From Isoperla grammatica (Eukaryota > Arthropoda > Insecta > Plecoptera > Perlodidae): a stretch of 64,000 bases of DNA. Location of the stretch: contig OX246743.1 in the NCBI GenBank assembly GCA_945910005.1, positions 9,108,736 through 9,172,735 on the forward strand, in the 5' to 3' direction. Each line of letters starts with the position of its first letter. Position 1 is the first letter of the stretch. Shown one piece after another: positions 54,501 to 64,000 of the stretch. The notes below the pieces were generated by a model. That model saw only the letters and a program-made list of their open reading frames with translations, did no database searches and was not told the origin of the DNA. A program made the position numbers and the translations under genes.

Positions 54501-56750
54501 GGCCGCAAGTATGGCGAAGTGGCGAGAGCCACATCGGTGAGATTGTTAGGCGCTCTGATTGCAAAGAGGGCCGCAAGTATGGCGGAGTGGCGAGAGCCAC
54601 ATCGGGGAGATTAATAGGCGCTCTGATTGCAAAGAGGGCCGCAAGTATGACGGAGTGGCGAGAGCCACACTGGGGAGATTGTTAGGCGCTTGGATTGAAA
54701 AGAGGGCCGCAAGTATGACGGAGTGGCGAGAGCCACACTAGGGAGATTGTTAGGCGCTTGGATTGCAAAGAGGGCCGCAAATATGACGGAGTGGCGAGAG
54801 CCACATCGGGGAGATTGTTAGGCGCTGGATTGCAAAGAGGGCCGCAAGTATGGTGGAGTGACGAGAGCCACATTGGGGAGATTGTTAGGCGCTTGGATTG
54901 CAAAGAGGGCCGCAAGTATGACGGAGTGGCGAGAGCCACATTGGGGAGATGTTAGGCACTTGGATTGCAAAGAGGGCCGCAAGTATGGTCGAGTGACGAG
55001 AGCCACATTGGGGAGATTGTTAGGCGCTTGGATTGCAAAGAGGGCCGCAAGATTGGCGGAGTGGCGAGAGCCACATCGGGGAGATTGTTAGGCGCTCTGA
55101 TTGCAAAGAGGGCCGCAAGTATGACGGAGTGGCGAGAGCCACATTGGGGAGATTGTTAGGCGCTTGGATTGCAAAGAGGGCCGCAAGTATGACGGAGTGG
55201 CGAGAGCCACATTGGGGAGATTGTTAGGCGATCGGATTGCAAAGACGGCCGCAAGTATGACGGTGTGACGAGAGCCACATTGGGGAGATTGTTAGGCGCT
55301 TGGATTGCAAAGAGGGCCGCAAGTATGAAGGTGTGACGAGAGCCACATTAGGGAGATTGTTAGGCGTTTTGATTGCAAAGAGGGCCGCAAGTATGATGGA
55401 GTGACGAGAGCCATATTGGGGAGATTGTTAGGCACTTGGATTGCAAAGAGGGCCGCAAGTATGGCGGAGTGACGAGAGCCACATCGGGGAGATTGTTAGG
55501 CGCTTGGATTAAAAAGAGGGCCGCAAGTATGAAGGTGTGACGAGAGCCACATTGGGGAGATTGTTGGTCGTTTTGATTGCAAAGAGGGCCGCAAGTATGG
55601 TGGAGTGACGAGAGCCATATTGGGGAGATTGTTAGGCGCTTGGATTGCAAAGAGGGCCGCAAGAATGGCGGAGTGGCGAGAGCCCACATCGGGGAGATTG
55701 TTCGGCGCTCTGATTGCAAAGAGGGCCGCAAGTATGACGGAGTGGCGAGAGCCACATTGGGGAGATTGTTAGGCGTTTTGATTGCAAAGAGGGCCGCAAG
55801 TATGACGGTGTGACGAGAGCCACATTGGGGAGATTGTTAGGCGCTTGGATTGCAAAGAGGGCCGCAAGTATGGTGGAGTGACGAGAGCCACATTGGGGAG
55901 ATTGTTAGGCGCTTGGATTGCAAAGAGGGCCGCAAGTATGTTGGAGTGACGAGAGCCACATTGGGGAGATTGTTAGGCGCTTGGATTGCAAAGAGGGCCG
56001 CAAGAATGGCGGAGTGGCGAGAGCCACATCGGGGAGATTGTTAGGCGCTCTGATTGCAAAGAGGGCCGCAAGTATGACGGAGTGGCGAGAGCCACATTGG
56101 GGAGATTGTTAGGCGCTTGGATTGCAAAGAGGGCCGCAAGTATGACGGTGTGACGAGAGCCACACTGGGGAGATTGTTAGGCGCTTGGATTGCAAAGAGG
56201 GCCGCAAGTATGACGGAGTGGCGAGAGCAACACAAGGGAGATTGTGAGGCGCTTGGATTGCAAAGAGGGCCGCAAGTATGGTGGAGTGACGAGAGCCACA
56301 TCGGGGAGATTGTTAGGCGCTTGGATTGCAAACCGGGCCGCAAGAATGGCGGAGTGGCGAGAGCCACATCGGGGAGATTGTAAGGCGCTCTGATTGCAAA
56401 GAGGGCCGCAAGTATGACGGAGTGACGAGAGCCACATTGGGGAGATTGTAAGGCGATCTGATTGCAAAGAGGGCCGCAAGTATGACGGAGTGCCGAGAGC
56501 CACATTGGGGAGATGTTAGGCGCTCTGATTGCAAAGAGGGCCGCGAGTATGGCGGTGTGTCGAGAGCCACATTGGGGAGATTGTAAGGCGCTTGGATTGC
56601 AAAGAGGGCCGCAAGTATGACGGAGTGACGAGAGCCACATTGGAGAGATTGTTAGGCGCTTGGATTGCAAAGAGGGCCGCAAGAGTGACGGAGTGAAAGT
56701 GCCACCTTGGGGAGATTGTGAGGCGCTTGGATTGCAAAGAGGGCCGCAAG
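51583..56750. repeat. 68-bp satellite, array 7
   Basis: About 76 monomers. No ~6-kb spacer structure is seen inside. A five-monomer block is directly repeated (53743-53928 and 54083-54277, offset 340), marked by GTAGGAAGGTG and GAGCGCCGCAAG. The left end joins the spacer element at a different point (CCCTTCTCAA) from the other arrays; the right end decays into TTAAAAAAGTTAAAAG and the TAAG microsatellite. Confidence 0.95.
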
Positions 56751-56785
56751 TTAAAAAAGTTAAAAGTTAGTCGGTCAGGTCAGTA

Positions 56786-56869
56786 AGTCCGTAAATAAGT
56801 AAGTAAGTAAGTAAGTAGGTAAGTAAGTAAGTATGTAAGTAAGTAAGTTTGTAAGTAAATATAAGTAAT

Positions 56870-56935
<66 letters not shown>

Positions 56936-56987
56936 GTATGTAAGTAAGTAAGTTAGTAAGTAAGTAAGTAAGTAGTAAGTAAGTAAA
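56786..56987. repeat. (TAAG)n microsatellite
   Basis: About 200 bp of tetranucleotide TAAG/AGTA repeat with a few interruptions, next to the end of array 7. Confidence 0.95.
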
Positions 56988-57526
56988 CGATATATTTGCG
57001 TTGTTTAACAGGCCGACACTCAGCACCAGTCATACGGCATTTGCTCCTATTCGCTCTCTCAAGATCGAATTGTCATGAGGTCATTATCTAACATGGCGGC
57101 AACAAGGGATACTTTTGGTCGTCTTTGTTTACAAACAATTGCAATATCGGCCAATCCACACAGAGCTGCCTTAATAATGGTGTCGTTGGTGTGTGGTGGT
57201 AGAACTACATTTTCAACTGTAAGACGTCATATGATGGTAGCCCCTTTGTCGCCTCCCACGACTGTTAGAGAGCTACTGTGTATCTATTTTACCCTGCGAA
57301 TTGTCAGTAATTATTACCACATACAAAGTTGAGAAGACAACTTGCGCGTTAACACTAGACAACGACAGATCGGTACCCGGCCCCTCTACTAAGACGCCCA
57401 ATATCATCCATTTCCCTGTCACAAAAATAAAAATACTACCATACTATATTCGATACGAGTTTTATTTGATTTTATTTTATTTTGATTATTTGCTGTTTAA
57501 CCTTGAGGTTACTAGCAACACCAAAA
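56988..57526. other. Unassigned low-repeat sequence
   Basis: About 540 bp. A frame of 85 codons at 57075-57332 (plus) has no motif or family resemblance I can name. Nothing else seen. Confidence 0.5.
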
Positions 57527-57786
57527 TACAACAATGAAACAAATGAATTGAATCGATGGACAAACAACAAGCTGTCAAAAAAAATTTCTTCTGATTTTGG
57601 TAAACAATACAAAAATCAAACAAATACACATACAAAACTTTCACTTAGTCGTTGTCCATCATTAAAAGTTTTAAAGGGCAAGCAGTTACTATTGCTACAC
57701 TTGTTTTTATTTGTATGATTGCAATTTTCTTATTTTGACAGCTGATTGTTTGTCCATCAGTTAAATTCATTTGTTCCATTATTGTA
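57527..57786. mobile_element. MITE with ~54-bp terminal inverted repeats, TA-flanked
   Basis: 260 bp from TACAACAATGAAACAAATG to its near reverse complement CATTTGTTCCATTATTGTA. The two ends match over about 54 bp with few mismatches, through GATGGACAAACAA and CAGCTGTCAAAA. The outermost TA at each end may be a TA target duplication, which would fit Tc1/mariner-type non-autonomous elements. No transposase. The superfamily is inference. Confidence 0.8.
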
Positions 57787-58009
57787 GTCCGGATGTGACG
57801 TCAATTGCGGGTTCCTGTAGTTAGTATTATAAGGCCATGGTCTAACGATGTTCTTGACAGATTGGTCATGACGTATTCCGAATTAGGTCCATTGAACATT
57901 GCGGGAGTCGTCGTATCTAGGGTCCACGAAGTGAGGGCAAGACCAAGTTGAAGGAGGAATATTAAATGGGACGTGAGGGAAATGTGTGCGTAGTTTCACG
58001 GCCCAAACC
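57787..58009. other. Unassigned sequence
   Basis: About 220 bp between the MITE and the SINE. No feature recognised. Confidence 0.4.
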
Positions 58010-58427
58010 ACCGATAGAGTGGCTCGATCAGTAAGATGGTAAGACGCGAGACTCTAATTCGGGAGGTCGCCGGTTCGATTCCGGCCACCGGCAGTCCTGA
58101 CTGAAGGTTTTTTCCGAGGTTTTTCTCAGTCGTTAAGGCGAATTCTGGGATTAAGTCCTACTAATAGCCCTCGGACATTCCTTCCCAGTTCGTGAATCAT
58201 TGACAATTGGTTTGCCATTAAAAAAATTAATTATAGGCACATAGTATGTTGTAGGCATTTTCAATCTTTAGATCTTATGAAAATAAGTGTTCATACCTCC
58301 CGCCATCATCTCATCATCTATTAAATCATTTCCTGTTTTTGAAGGCCCCCTGCTTGCGAGTAATTCCTACTCTTTGGGGGCCAGATCTCTGTATTGTAAT
58401 AAGTATTTCTTGTATTCATCTTGAAAA

Positions 58428-58468
<41 letters not shown>
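58010..58468 (+). mobile_element. tRNA-derived SINE with (TAAA)n tail
   Basis: About 460 bp. The head (58015-58095) is tRNA-like, with exact B-box GGTTCGATTCC (58072-58082) and an A-box-like TGGCTCGATCAG upstream (58020-58031). Acceptor ends do not pair, so it is not a working tRNA gene. The body includes CCGAGGTTTTTCTCAGTCG, similar in style to tRNA-SINE bodies I know from insects. The 3' end is (TAAA)n from about 58427, the expected retroposed tail. No clear target duplication was found by eye. Confidence 0.75.
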
Positions 58469-58470
<2 letters not shown>

Positions 58471-58586
58471 ACTTATTAATTAATGCAATTAAAGTGATAA
58501 GTGAAGTGATTACACACAAACAAAGAAATCCAACCTTTATTTCGTAATAGCTATTTTGTTTACTTTTCTTGTTGTCTCGACTACGC

Positions 58587-59356
58587 AGCCTGAACTTGGC
58601 CCCCCACCCTTAAATCGTTAATATCTTCTAAACTAAGGTCGCACTAATTCTGGGGTTTCGACACACTAAATCGAAACGGCGCACACTAATTATACTTTGA
58701 ATTTAAGAATTAGTACGTAATGTGAGGGGTGGGGGGGGGGGGGGGGGGGCAGCGTGAACTTGCCCCCCCCCACCCTTAAATCGTTAATATCTTCTAAAGT
58801 ATGGTCGCACTAATTCTGGGGTTTGGACACACTTAATCGGAACGGCGCACACTACTTATCCTGAGAATTGCAGAATAGTGCGACAAGTGGCGGGGAGGGG
58901 GGGGGGGCAGCGTGAACTTGGTTCCCCTATCTTTTTTCGTCAATATCTTCTAAACTATGGTCGCACTAATTCTGGGGTTTGGACACACTTTATCGGAATT
59001 GCGCACACTAATTATACTGAGAATTTCAGAATTAGTGCGAAATGTTAGGGGGTAGCGTGAACTTGGCCCCCCCACCCTTAAATCGTTAATATCTTCTAAA
59101 CTAAGGTCGCACTCATTCTGGGGTTTCGACACACTAAATCGGAACGACGCACACTAATTATACTTTGAATTTTAGAGTTAGTGCGAAATGTTGGGGGGCA
59201 GCGTGAACTTGGCCCCCCCCCCCTTAAATCGTTAATATCTTCTAAACTAAGGTCGCACTAATTCTGGGGTTTAGACACACCTAATCGGAACGGCGCACAC
59301 TAATAATACTGAGAATTTCAGAGTTAGTGCGACAAGTGGGGGGGCCAAGTTCACGG
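58587..59356. repeat. ~155-bp minisatellite with C and G tracts, five units
   Basis: Units start near 58587, 58749, 58907, 59051 and 59199. Each opens GCAGCGTGAACTTGGCCCC, then CCCTTAAATCGTTAATATCT, GCACTAATTCTGGGGTTT, and ends in a G run of up to about 19 (58732-58749). The far end of the array, GGGGGGCCAAGTTCA, is the inverse of the unit start TGAACTTGGCCCCCC, so the whole array is bounded by inverted ends. Confidence 0.85.
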
Positions 59357-60320
59357 ACATAGAAAGATTGTCGATAGTGGATATATAGTCGATCGAACGT
59401 AATAATTTGAATAACTATAATATTTATAACTAATCCGTCTATTTTTAGTGTATTGTTCGATATTATGTTTTTACTCTAGATGTTTTTTTAAATTTATGTT
59501 TTTTTTGTATTTATGGGTACACATTTACAGCTTTAGTTTTAATTAAATTGTTTAACATTAAGATCTAACGAAATAATATTGGGGGTTACATAATACTTTT
59601 TTAAATGACTTCTTTCATTTAAAAAAATTATGTTTTTGTTCTTTGATTACAATACTTTAATTATGGTTCCTGCTTCAATGGAGACTGAATTTTAACACTA
59701 GATTTTCTTTCATCTGAAAATGTATCTTTCTATATCCCATACTCCAATATTCATCGAATAACATTTGCATGGGACGTATTGAAAATGGATATTTATTCGT
59801 GTAGAAAATGTTGATTACTGCAAGTATTTCGTATTGTAAACAATTGTCGGTATAACGCACATGCAAATGCTGTGACATAACTTAATAAATAAGGAAATAC
59901 TAAACGTAATAAAAGCGTTGACTGAGTAATATAGGGATGAGGGCCCATACCATTGGCAGTTTGTCTACCGCCTTTCACTGCCCAAAATACTTAAGATAGG
60001 TAGTAAAATTGCTTCAAGCGACGCGATGACCAAGCCTGATTGGTCGGCTTTTTCACCGAAGATATAGGAAGACAGCAAAAACTCCGTTATGGCGTCCCTT
60101 AGCGAACTTCTACTACCCGACTAAAGTATGTTGGGCAGCATAAGGCGGTAGACAAACTGCCGATTGAGTGGCGACCCTACACTTTATTACTCACTCAATG
60201 AATAAAGCCAACTTACAAAATATGACACGAAAAAATCCTCGTCGACACAAAACAATCCTTTCCGGAACTTCAAAAATAACCTGAAAACAAGTAAACACAA
60301 TTATCAAAGTCGGTCAATGA
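59357..60320. repeat. Triplicated unit, copy 1
   Basis: About 960 bp, opening GATTGTCGATAGTGGATATA and closing CACAATTATCAAAGTCGGTC. AT-rich, then a foldback element at 59918-60198. It has the uninterrupted AAATACTAAACGTAATAAAA target of the MITE present in copy 2. No coding frame. Confidence 0.85.
59918..60198. mobile_element. Foldback (hairpin) element, copy 1, internally shortened
   Basis: 281 bp with inverted ends beginning TTGACTGAGTAATATAGGG on the left and the inverse CTCACTCAA on the right; the arms share CAGTTTGTCTACCGCC. An 8-bp ATAAAAGC-type direct repeat flanks the family (best seen in copy 3 left and copy 2 right) and may be its target duplication. Confidence 0.8.
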
Positions 60321-60833
60321 AGATGGATTGTTGATAGTGGATATAAAGTCGATCAAACGTAATAATTTAAATTTCTTTAATATTTATAACTATTTGTCTA
60401 TTTATAGTGTATTGTTCTATAATGTGTTTTTACTCCTCATATTTTTTTATATTTATGGGTATACATTTTCAGCTTTAGTTTTAATTAATAATTTCTAATA
60501 TTATGATCCAACCAAATAATATTTGGGGTTAAATAAAAGTTTATTAAATTAGTTCTTTCATTTTAATAAATTACGTTTTTGTTGTTTGATTACAATACTC
60601 ATTATGGTTTCTTCTTCAATGGAGACTTAATTTTAATACTAGAATTTCTTGTAACTAAAAATGTTTCTTACTATATCCCATATTCCAATATTCATCGGAT
60701 AAAACTTGCATGGGACGTATTGAAAATAGAAACTATGAAATGTTGTTTACTGTGTATCTCGTATTGTAAACAATTGTCGTTATAACGCACATGCTAATAC
60801 TGTGACATAACTTATTAAATAAGGAAATACTAA

Positions 60834-61229
60834 GGGTGCGTTCCAATTTGATTTTTTGCCTGCTAATCACTAATCACTAACCACTACCTGTTACACACTA
60901 AACGCTAACAGCTTTGGGCACGCCACCTAGTATGCTAATACAAAGTTTATTGTTATTAATCATCTTATGTAAATAAATACGATAATAATACTTCCACTCA
61001 CTGGTTGGGTATTTTCCTAACCTAAAAGTATCAGCTGTGATGGCTGGTATCAACCATCTTGGTTTAGTGGGTCAATTGGTGTCGTAGTGTACACTTTCGG
61101 CCACTACCCACTACCCACTAACCACTAGCCAAATAAGGAGCATTGGTCGCCTGCTTGTGATGTCACTTCCTTTCGATTAGTATAACTAAGCTTAGTCCAC
61201 TACGAAAAACGTCAAGTTGGAACACACCC
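60834..61229. mobile_element. PIF/Harbinger-like MITE with TAA target duplication
   Basis: 396 bp with ends GGGTGCGTTCCAA and TTGGAACACACCC (one mismatch in 13). TAA flanks both ends (60831-60833, 61230-61232). Copy 1 of the surrounding unit (59931 region) shows the empty site with one TAA. A TWA 3-bp duplication and GGG-type ends fit PIF/Harbinger. No transposase is encoded. It contains a run of ACCACTA-type words (about 60866-60905 and 61100-61130). Confidence 0.85.
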
Positions 61230-61246
61230 TAAACGTAATAAAAGGC

Positions 61247-61605
61247 TTGAGTGAGTAATATAGGGTAGATTTCCCACACCATCGGAAGTTATGCTACCGC
61301 CTTTCACTGACCAAAATACTTTAGTCGGGTAGTAGAAGTTCTTCAACCGACGCGATGACAGAGTTTTTGGCTGTCTTTGTATATCTTCCGTGAAGAAGCC
61401 GACCAATCAGGCTCCGTCATCCGTCGACGCGGTGACGGAGCCTGATTGGTCGGCTTCTTCACCGAAGATTTACGAAGACAGCCGAAAACTCCGTCATCGC
61501 GTGGCTTGGCAAACTTCTACTACCCGACTAAAGTATGTTGGGCAGCATAAGACGGTAGACAAACTGGCGATTGCGTTGCGACCCTACACTATATTACTCA
61601 CTCAA
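61247..61605. mobile_element. Foldback element, copy 2, nearly complete palindrome
   Basis: 359 bp. The arms run from TTGAGTGAGTAATATAGGG to GGCTCCGTCA (61419) and back from TGACGGAGCC (61433), with only 13 nt between, itself centred on GTCGAC. It is the longest of the three copies; the others have lost part of the middle. No coding frame. Confidence 0.9.
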
Positions 61606-61726
61606 TGATAAAAGCCAACTTACAAAATAGAGCAACAAAAATCCTCTTCAACAAAAACAATCCTTTCCGGAACTTCAAAATAGCCTGAAAACAAGTAAAC
61701 ACAATTATCAAAGTCGGTCAATGAAG

Positions 61727-62745
61727 ATAGATTGTCGATAGTGGATATATAGTCGATCGAACGTAATAATTTAAATAACTTTAATATTAGTAACTATTTG
61801 TCTATTTTTAGTGTATTGTTCGATATTATGTTTTTACTCCTGATGTTTTTTAAATTGAGGTTTTTTTCTGTATTTATGGGCACACATTTTCAGCTTTAAT
61901 GTTAATTACATTTTTTTAACAGTAGGACCCAACAAAATAGTATTGGGGGTTAAATAATAGTTTTTTAAATTACTTCTTTAATTTTTAAAAATTATGTTTT
62001 TGTTGTTTGATTTCAATACTTTAATTATGGATGTGCGTTTTGTTCATTCCTTCTTCATTCGAGACTGAATTTTAACATAAGATTTTCTTTCAACTATAAA
62101 GGTATCTTTCTTTATCTAATATTCCAATATTCATCGAATAAAATTTGCATGGGACGTATTGAAAATAGAAATAATTCGTGTAGAAAATGTTGTTTACTTC
62201 ATGTATTTCGTATTGTAAACAATTGCTGGAATAACACACATGCGAATGCTGTGACATAACTTGTATATAAATATATATTGACCCCGTTTCCAGCATTAAT
62301 TACTGGGTACATTATGGAGTACATGCGAAGTACTCCATATCTTGGGCTAATGTCTTCGTTGCCGGCTAGCCAGGCCTGACACAACGACCTCCTTAACCTT
62401 TTCCTCGATCACTTCTTCCGTTACCAGAATAACTTTATAAATATGGAAATTCTGAACGTAATAAAAGCGTTGAGTGAGTAATATAGGGTGAAGGCCCCAC
62501 ACCATAAGAAGTTTGTCTACCTCCTTTCACTGCCCAAAATACTTTAGTCGGGTAGTAGAAGTTCTTCAAGCGACGCGATGACGGAGCCTGATTGGCCGGC
62601 TTCTTCACCAAAGATGTACAAAGACACCCAAAAACTAAGTATGTTGAGTAACTAAGTATGTTGGGCAGCAAAAGGCGGTAGACAAACTCCCGATTGCGTG
62701 GAGACCCTACACTAGGTATATTACTCACTCAATGATAAAACAGAT
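61727..62745. repeat. Triplicated unit, copy 3
   Basis: Same left border as the others; the right border fades after the foldback (62732). It carries a ~175-bp extra segment at about 62268-62443 (GACCCCGTTTCCAGC to CGTTACCAGAATAAC) not present in copies 1 and 2. Confidence 0.8.
62470..62732. mobile_element. Foldback element, copy 3, internally shortened
   Basis: 263 bp with ends TTGAGTGAGTAATATAGGG and the inverse ATTACTCACTCAA. The centre is reduced relative to copy 2. ATAAAAGC lies just outside the left end. Confidence 0.8.
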
Positions 62746-64000
62746 GTAAATTCTTAAACCTTATTGATAACATTAACAGATTAATGTCGATTGCTTAAGG
62801 CTAGGGTAACAATTACATAACATATTCCATTCAAAAGTGAAATTGAAATTTATTTAGTTTAATGGCGCGTCATCTATGTTTGGTAATTTGAAATGTTACA
62901 CCACCGAAATGTTTTGTAATTATTATAATTGAATCTATTAACTTTGCAGAAAGAGGATCTAAATGAGCCGAAGCAATGGCTAAGCTCGGTTACTAATTAA
63001 AATATTATAATATTGTGGCTAAACCGAAGTGTTTGGACATAATTAAGGAAGCTCTTAGCTTGTTAGTGTTGGTACAAAAACAATTTATTTCTAGATATCG
63101 CTAAATTGTCTGAAATTGTTTTCTTAAGTATTTATTGATTATATTTTGAAAAGTATTGATTCACTTGCCCCCTTGTCGATAGATAGGACACTTGCAATAT
63201 ATTCTTATAATTATCCCCTTATTTAGCAGATGAATTTTACCTTATTTTTTCAACATTATTCTTTTGAAATGTTATACGAAGATAAAATGTTTCCTAACAA
63301 GAGTAAATGTGAGGCAGGGTCTCATTAAGTTTGGAACCTACCCCACTATAAACTATTATCAAAAAGAGCGGGAAAAGCATCTCTTGAGTTTGCATGAAAT
63401 ATTGACAATAAGCTTAAGAAAATCCAGCATTGTTCAGTTTCTATGGTGGTTTCATTGTTAAAATATTTCGTTTTACAGAATAAATTTCGTTTTTTAGCCA
63501 AATGAATGTAAAATATCAGTTTTATTTACTGAATTTTAAAAATTGAAGTTGTTTTACTTACCTATAGCGACTGAACTTCGTATAAGCCAAAAACACTCTT
63601 TACAAAACAAATTATGCGTGAGCAAATAATATACAGCAGTTCAAAATAAAAGTATGCGTAATCGTTTACAAGTGCAACACACACCTTCGAGTCAACGTTT
63701 ACACTAAATTATATTGAATTGCCGAGCAACGAATTCGACAAAGAGTAAAGGCAACAATTTCAAAGTTTGCAACAGAATGGGTCAAGCTAGTAAATCATTG
63801 GTCAAGATTAACGCATTCTATCGAGGACTTTAGGCATCGCAGTGCCCGAAGTCAACGATAGAGTGCGTTAGTCAAAGTCAACTTGATCTCCTCCTAGCGG
63901 AGGCTCGTCGAACTCCCAAGTTAGTTTAGTTGCTCAGAGCCGATAAAGAGGTTTCCCCTAAGGGAGAATTTTTTTATCGACTCTAGTTCATTCGAATGAT
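62746..64000. other. Unassigned AT-rich sequence
   Basis: About 1.25 kb with no recognised gene. The frame at 63264-63461 is short and featureless. Near the end there are two hairpins: TAACGCATTCTATCG (63809-63823) pairs with CGATAGAGTGCGTTA (63856-63870), 14 of 15; and GAGCCGATAAA pairs with TTTATCGACTC near the window end. Confidence 0.5.

Larger units (their letters stand above)
60321..61726. repeat. Triplicated unit, copy 2, with nested MITE and complete foldback
   Basis: Same borders as copy 1 but about 1405 bp, longer because of a 396-bp MITE with its 3-bp duplication and a fuller foldback element. It adjoins copies 1 and 3 directly, head to tail. Confidence 0.85.

Noticed and set aside
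57075..57332. 85-codon ORF right of the TAAG microsatellite
   Set aside because: No family resemblance, no signal or domain; likely chance.

Overview
The window is eukaryotic, repeat-dominated DNA, probably from an arthropod and perhaps an insect. I find no convincing host protein-coding gene, no rRNA and no functional tRNA gene. The eukaryotic call rests on an LTR retrotransposon of the Ty3/Gypsy type with an insect-like gag (second zinc knuckle with T in place of H), a tRNA-derived SINE with a (TAAA)n tail, TIR-bearing MITEs and long satellite arrays. The taxon is inference and I would not go below arthropod-like.

Layout. (1) About 29 kb in seven arrays is one 68-bp satellite (1-931, 1600-4489, 5159-10475, 11145-16361, 24579-30493, 33179-37106, 51583-56750). 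On the left, arrays alternate with a ~670-bp spacer carrying two tRNA-like Pol III modules, so spacer plus array forms a higher-order repeat of about 5.9-6.0 kb. Longer versions of the spacer element, with a ~300-bp tandem subrepeat and a ~1-kb tail, lie at 30494-33178 and 48164-51582. (2) A young full-length Gypsy element (16796-24339) sits in one spacer with identical-length 1519-bp LTRs, a 4-bp target duplication, a canonical GGGAAAC -1 frameshift site between gag and pol, and one in-frame stop in pol. The other spacers show the uninterrupted target. (3) 37107-48163 holds two copies of a composite segment: unique DNA, then a C-rich ~123-bp minisatellite (C array), a flank with a poly(A) signal, and a ~145-bp minisatellite (S array). 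Each S unit encodes, on the minus strand, a signal peptide behind a splice-acceptor-like (TTG)nCAG. One copy has expanded S (28 units), the other has expanded C (30 units). (4) 56751-64000 holds a tetranucleotide microsatellite, a TA-flanked MITE, a tRNA-SINE, a G/C-tract minisatellite bounded by inverted ends, a tandem triplication carrying foldback elements with a nested PIF/Harbinger-like MITE, and about 1.2 kb of AT-rich sequence I cannot assign.

How the parts relate. The only recognisable proteins are retrotransposon Gag and Pol, which work together in particle assembly, reverse transcription and integration. All 13 tRNA-like modules point the same way and each has A-box, B-box and T-run, so they look like co-duplicated parts of one element rather than separate SINE insertions. 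The most unusual item is the signal-peptide satellite: at its edge next to the poly(A) signal it ends in short secreted-type ORFs (38 and 47 codons), as if a small secreted-peptide exon had been captured and amplified.
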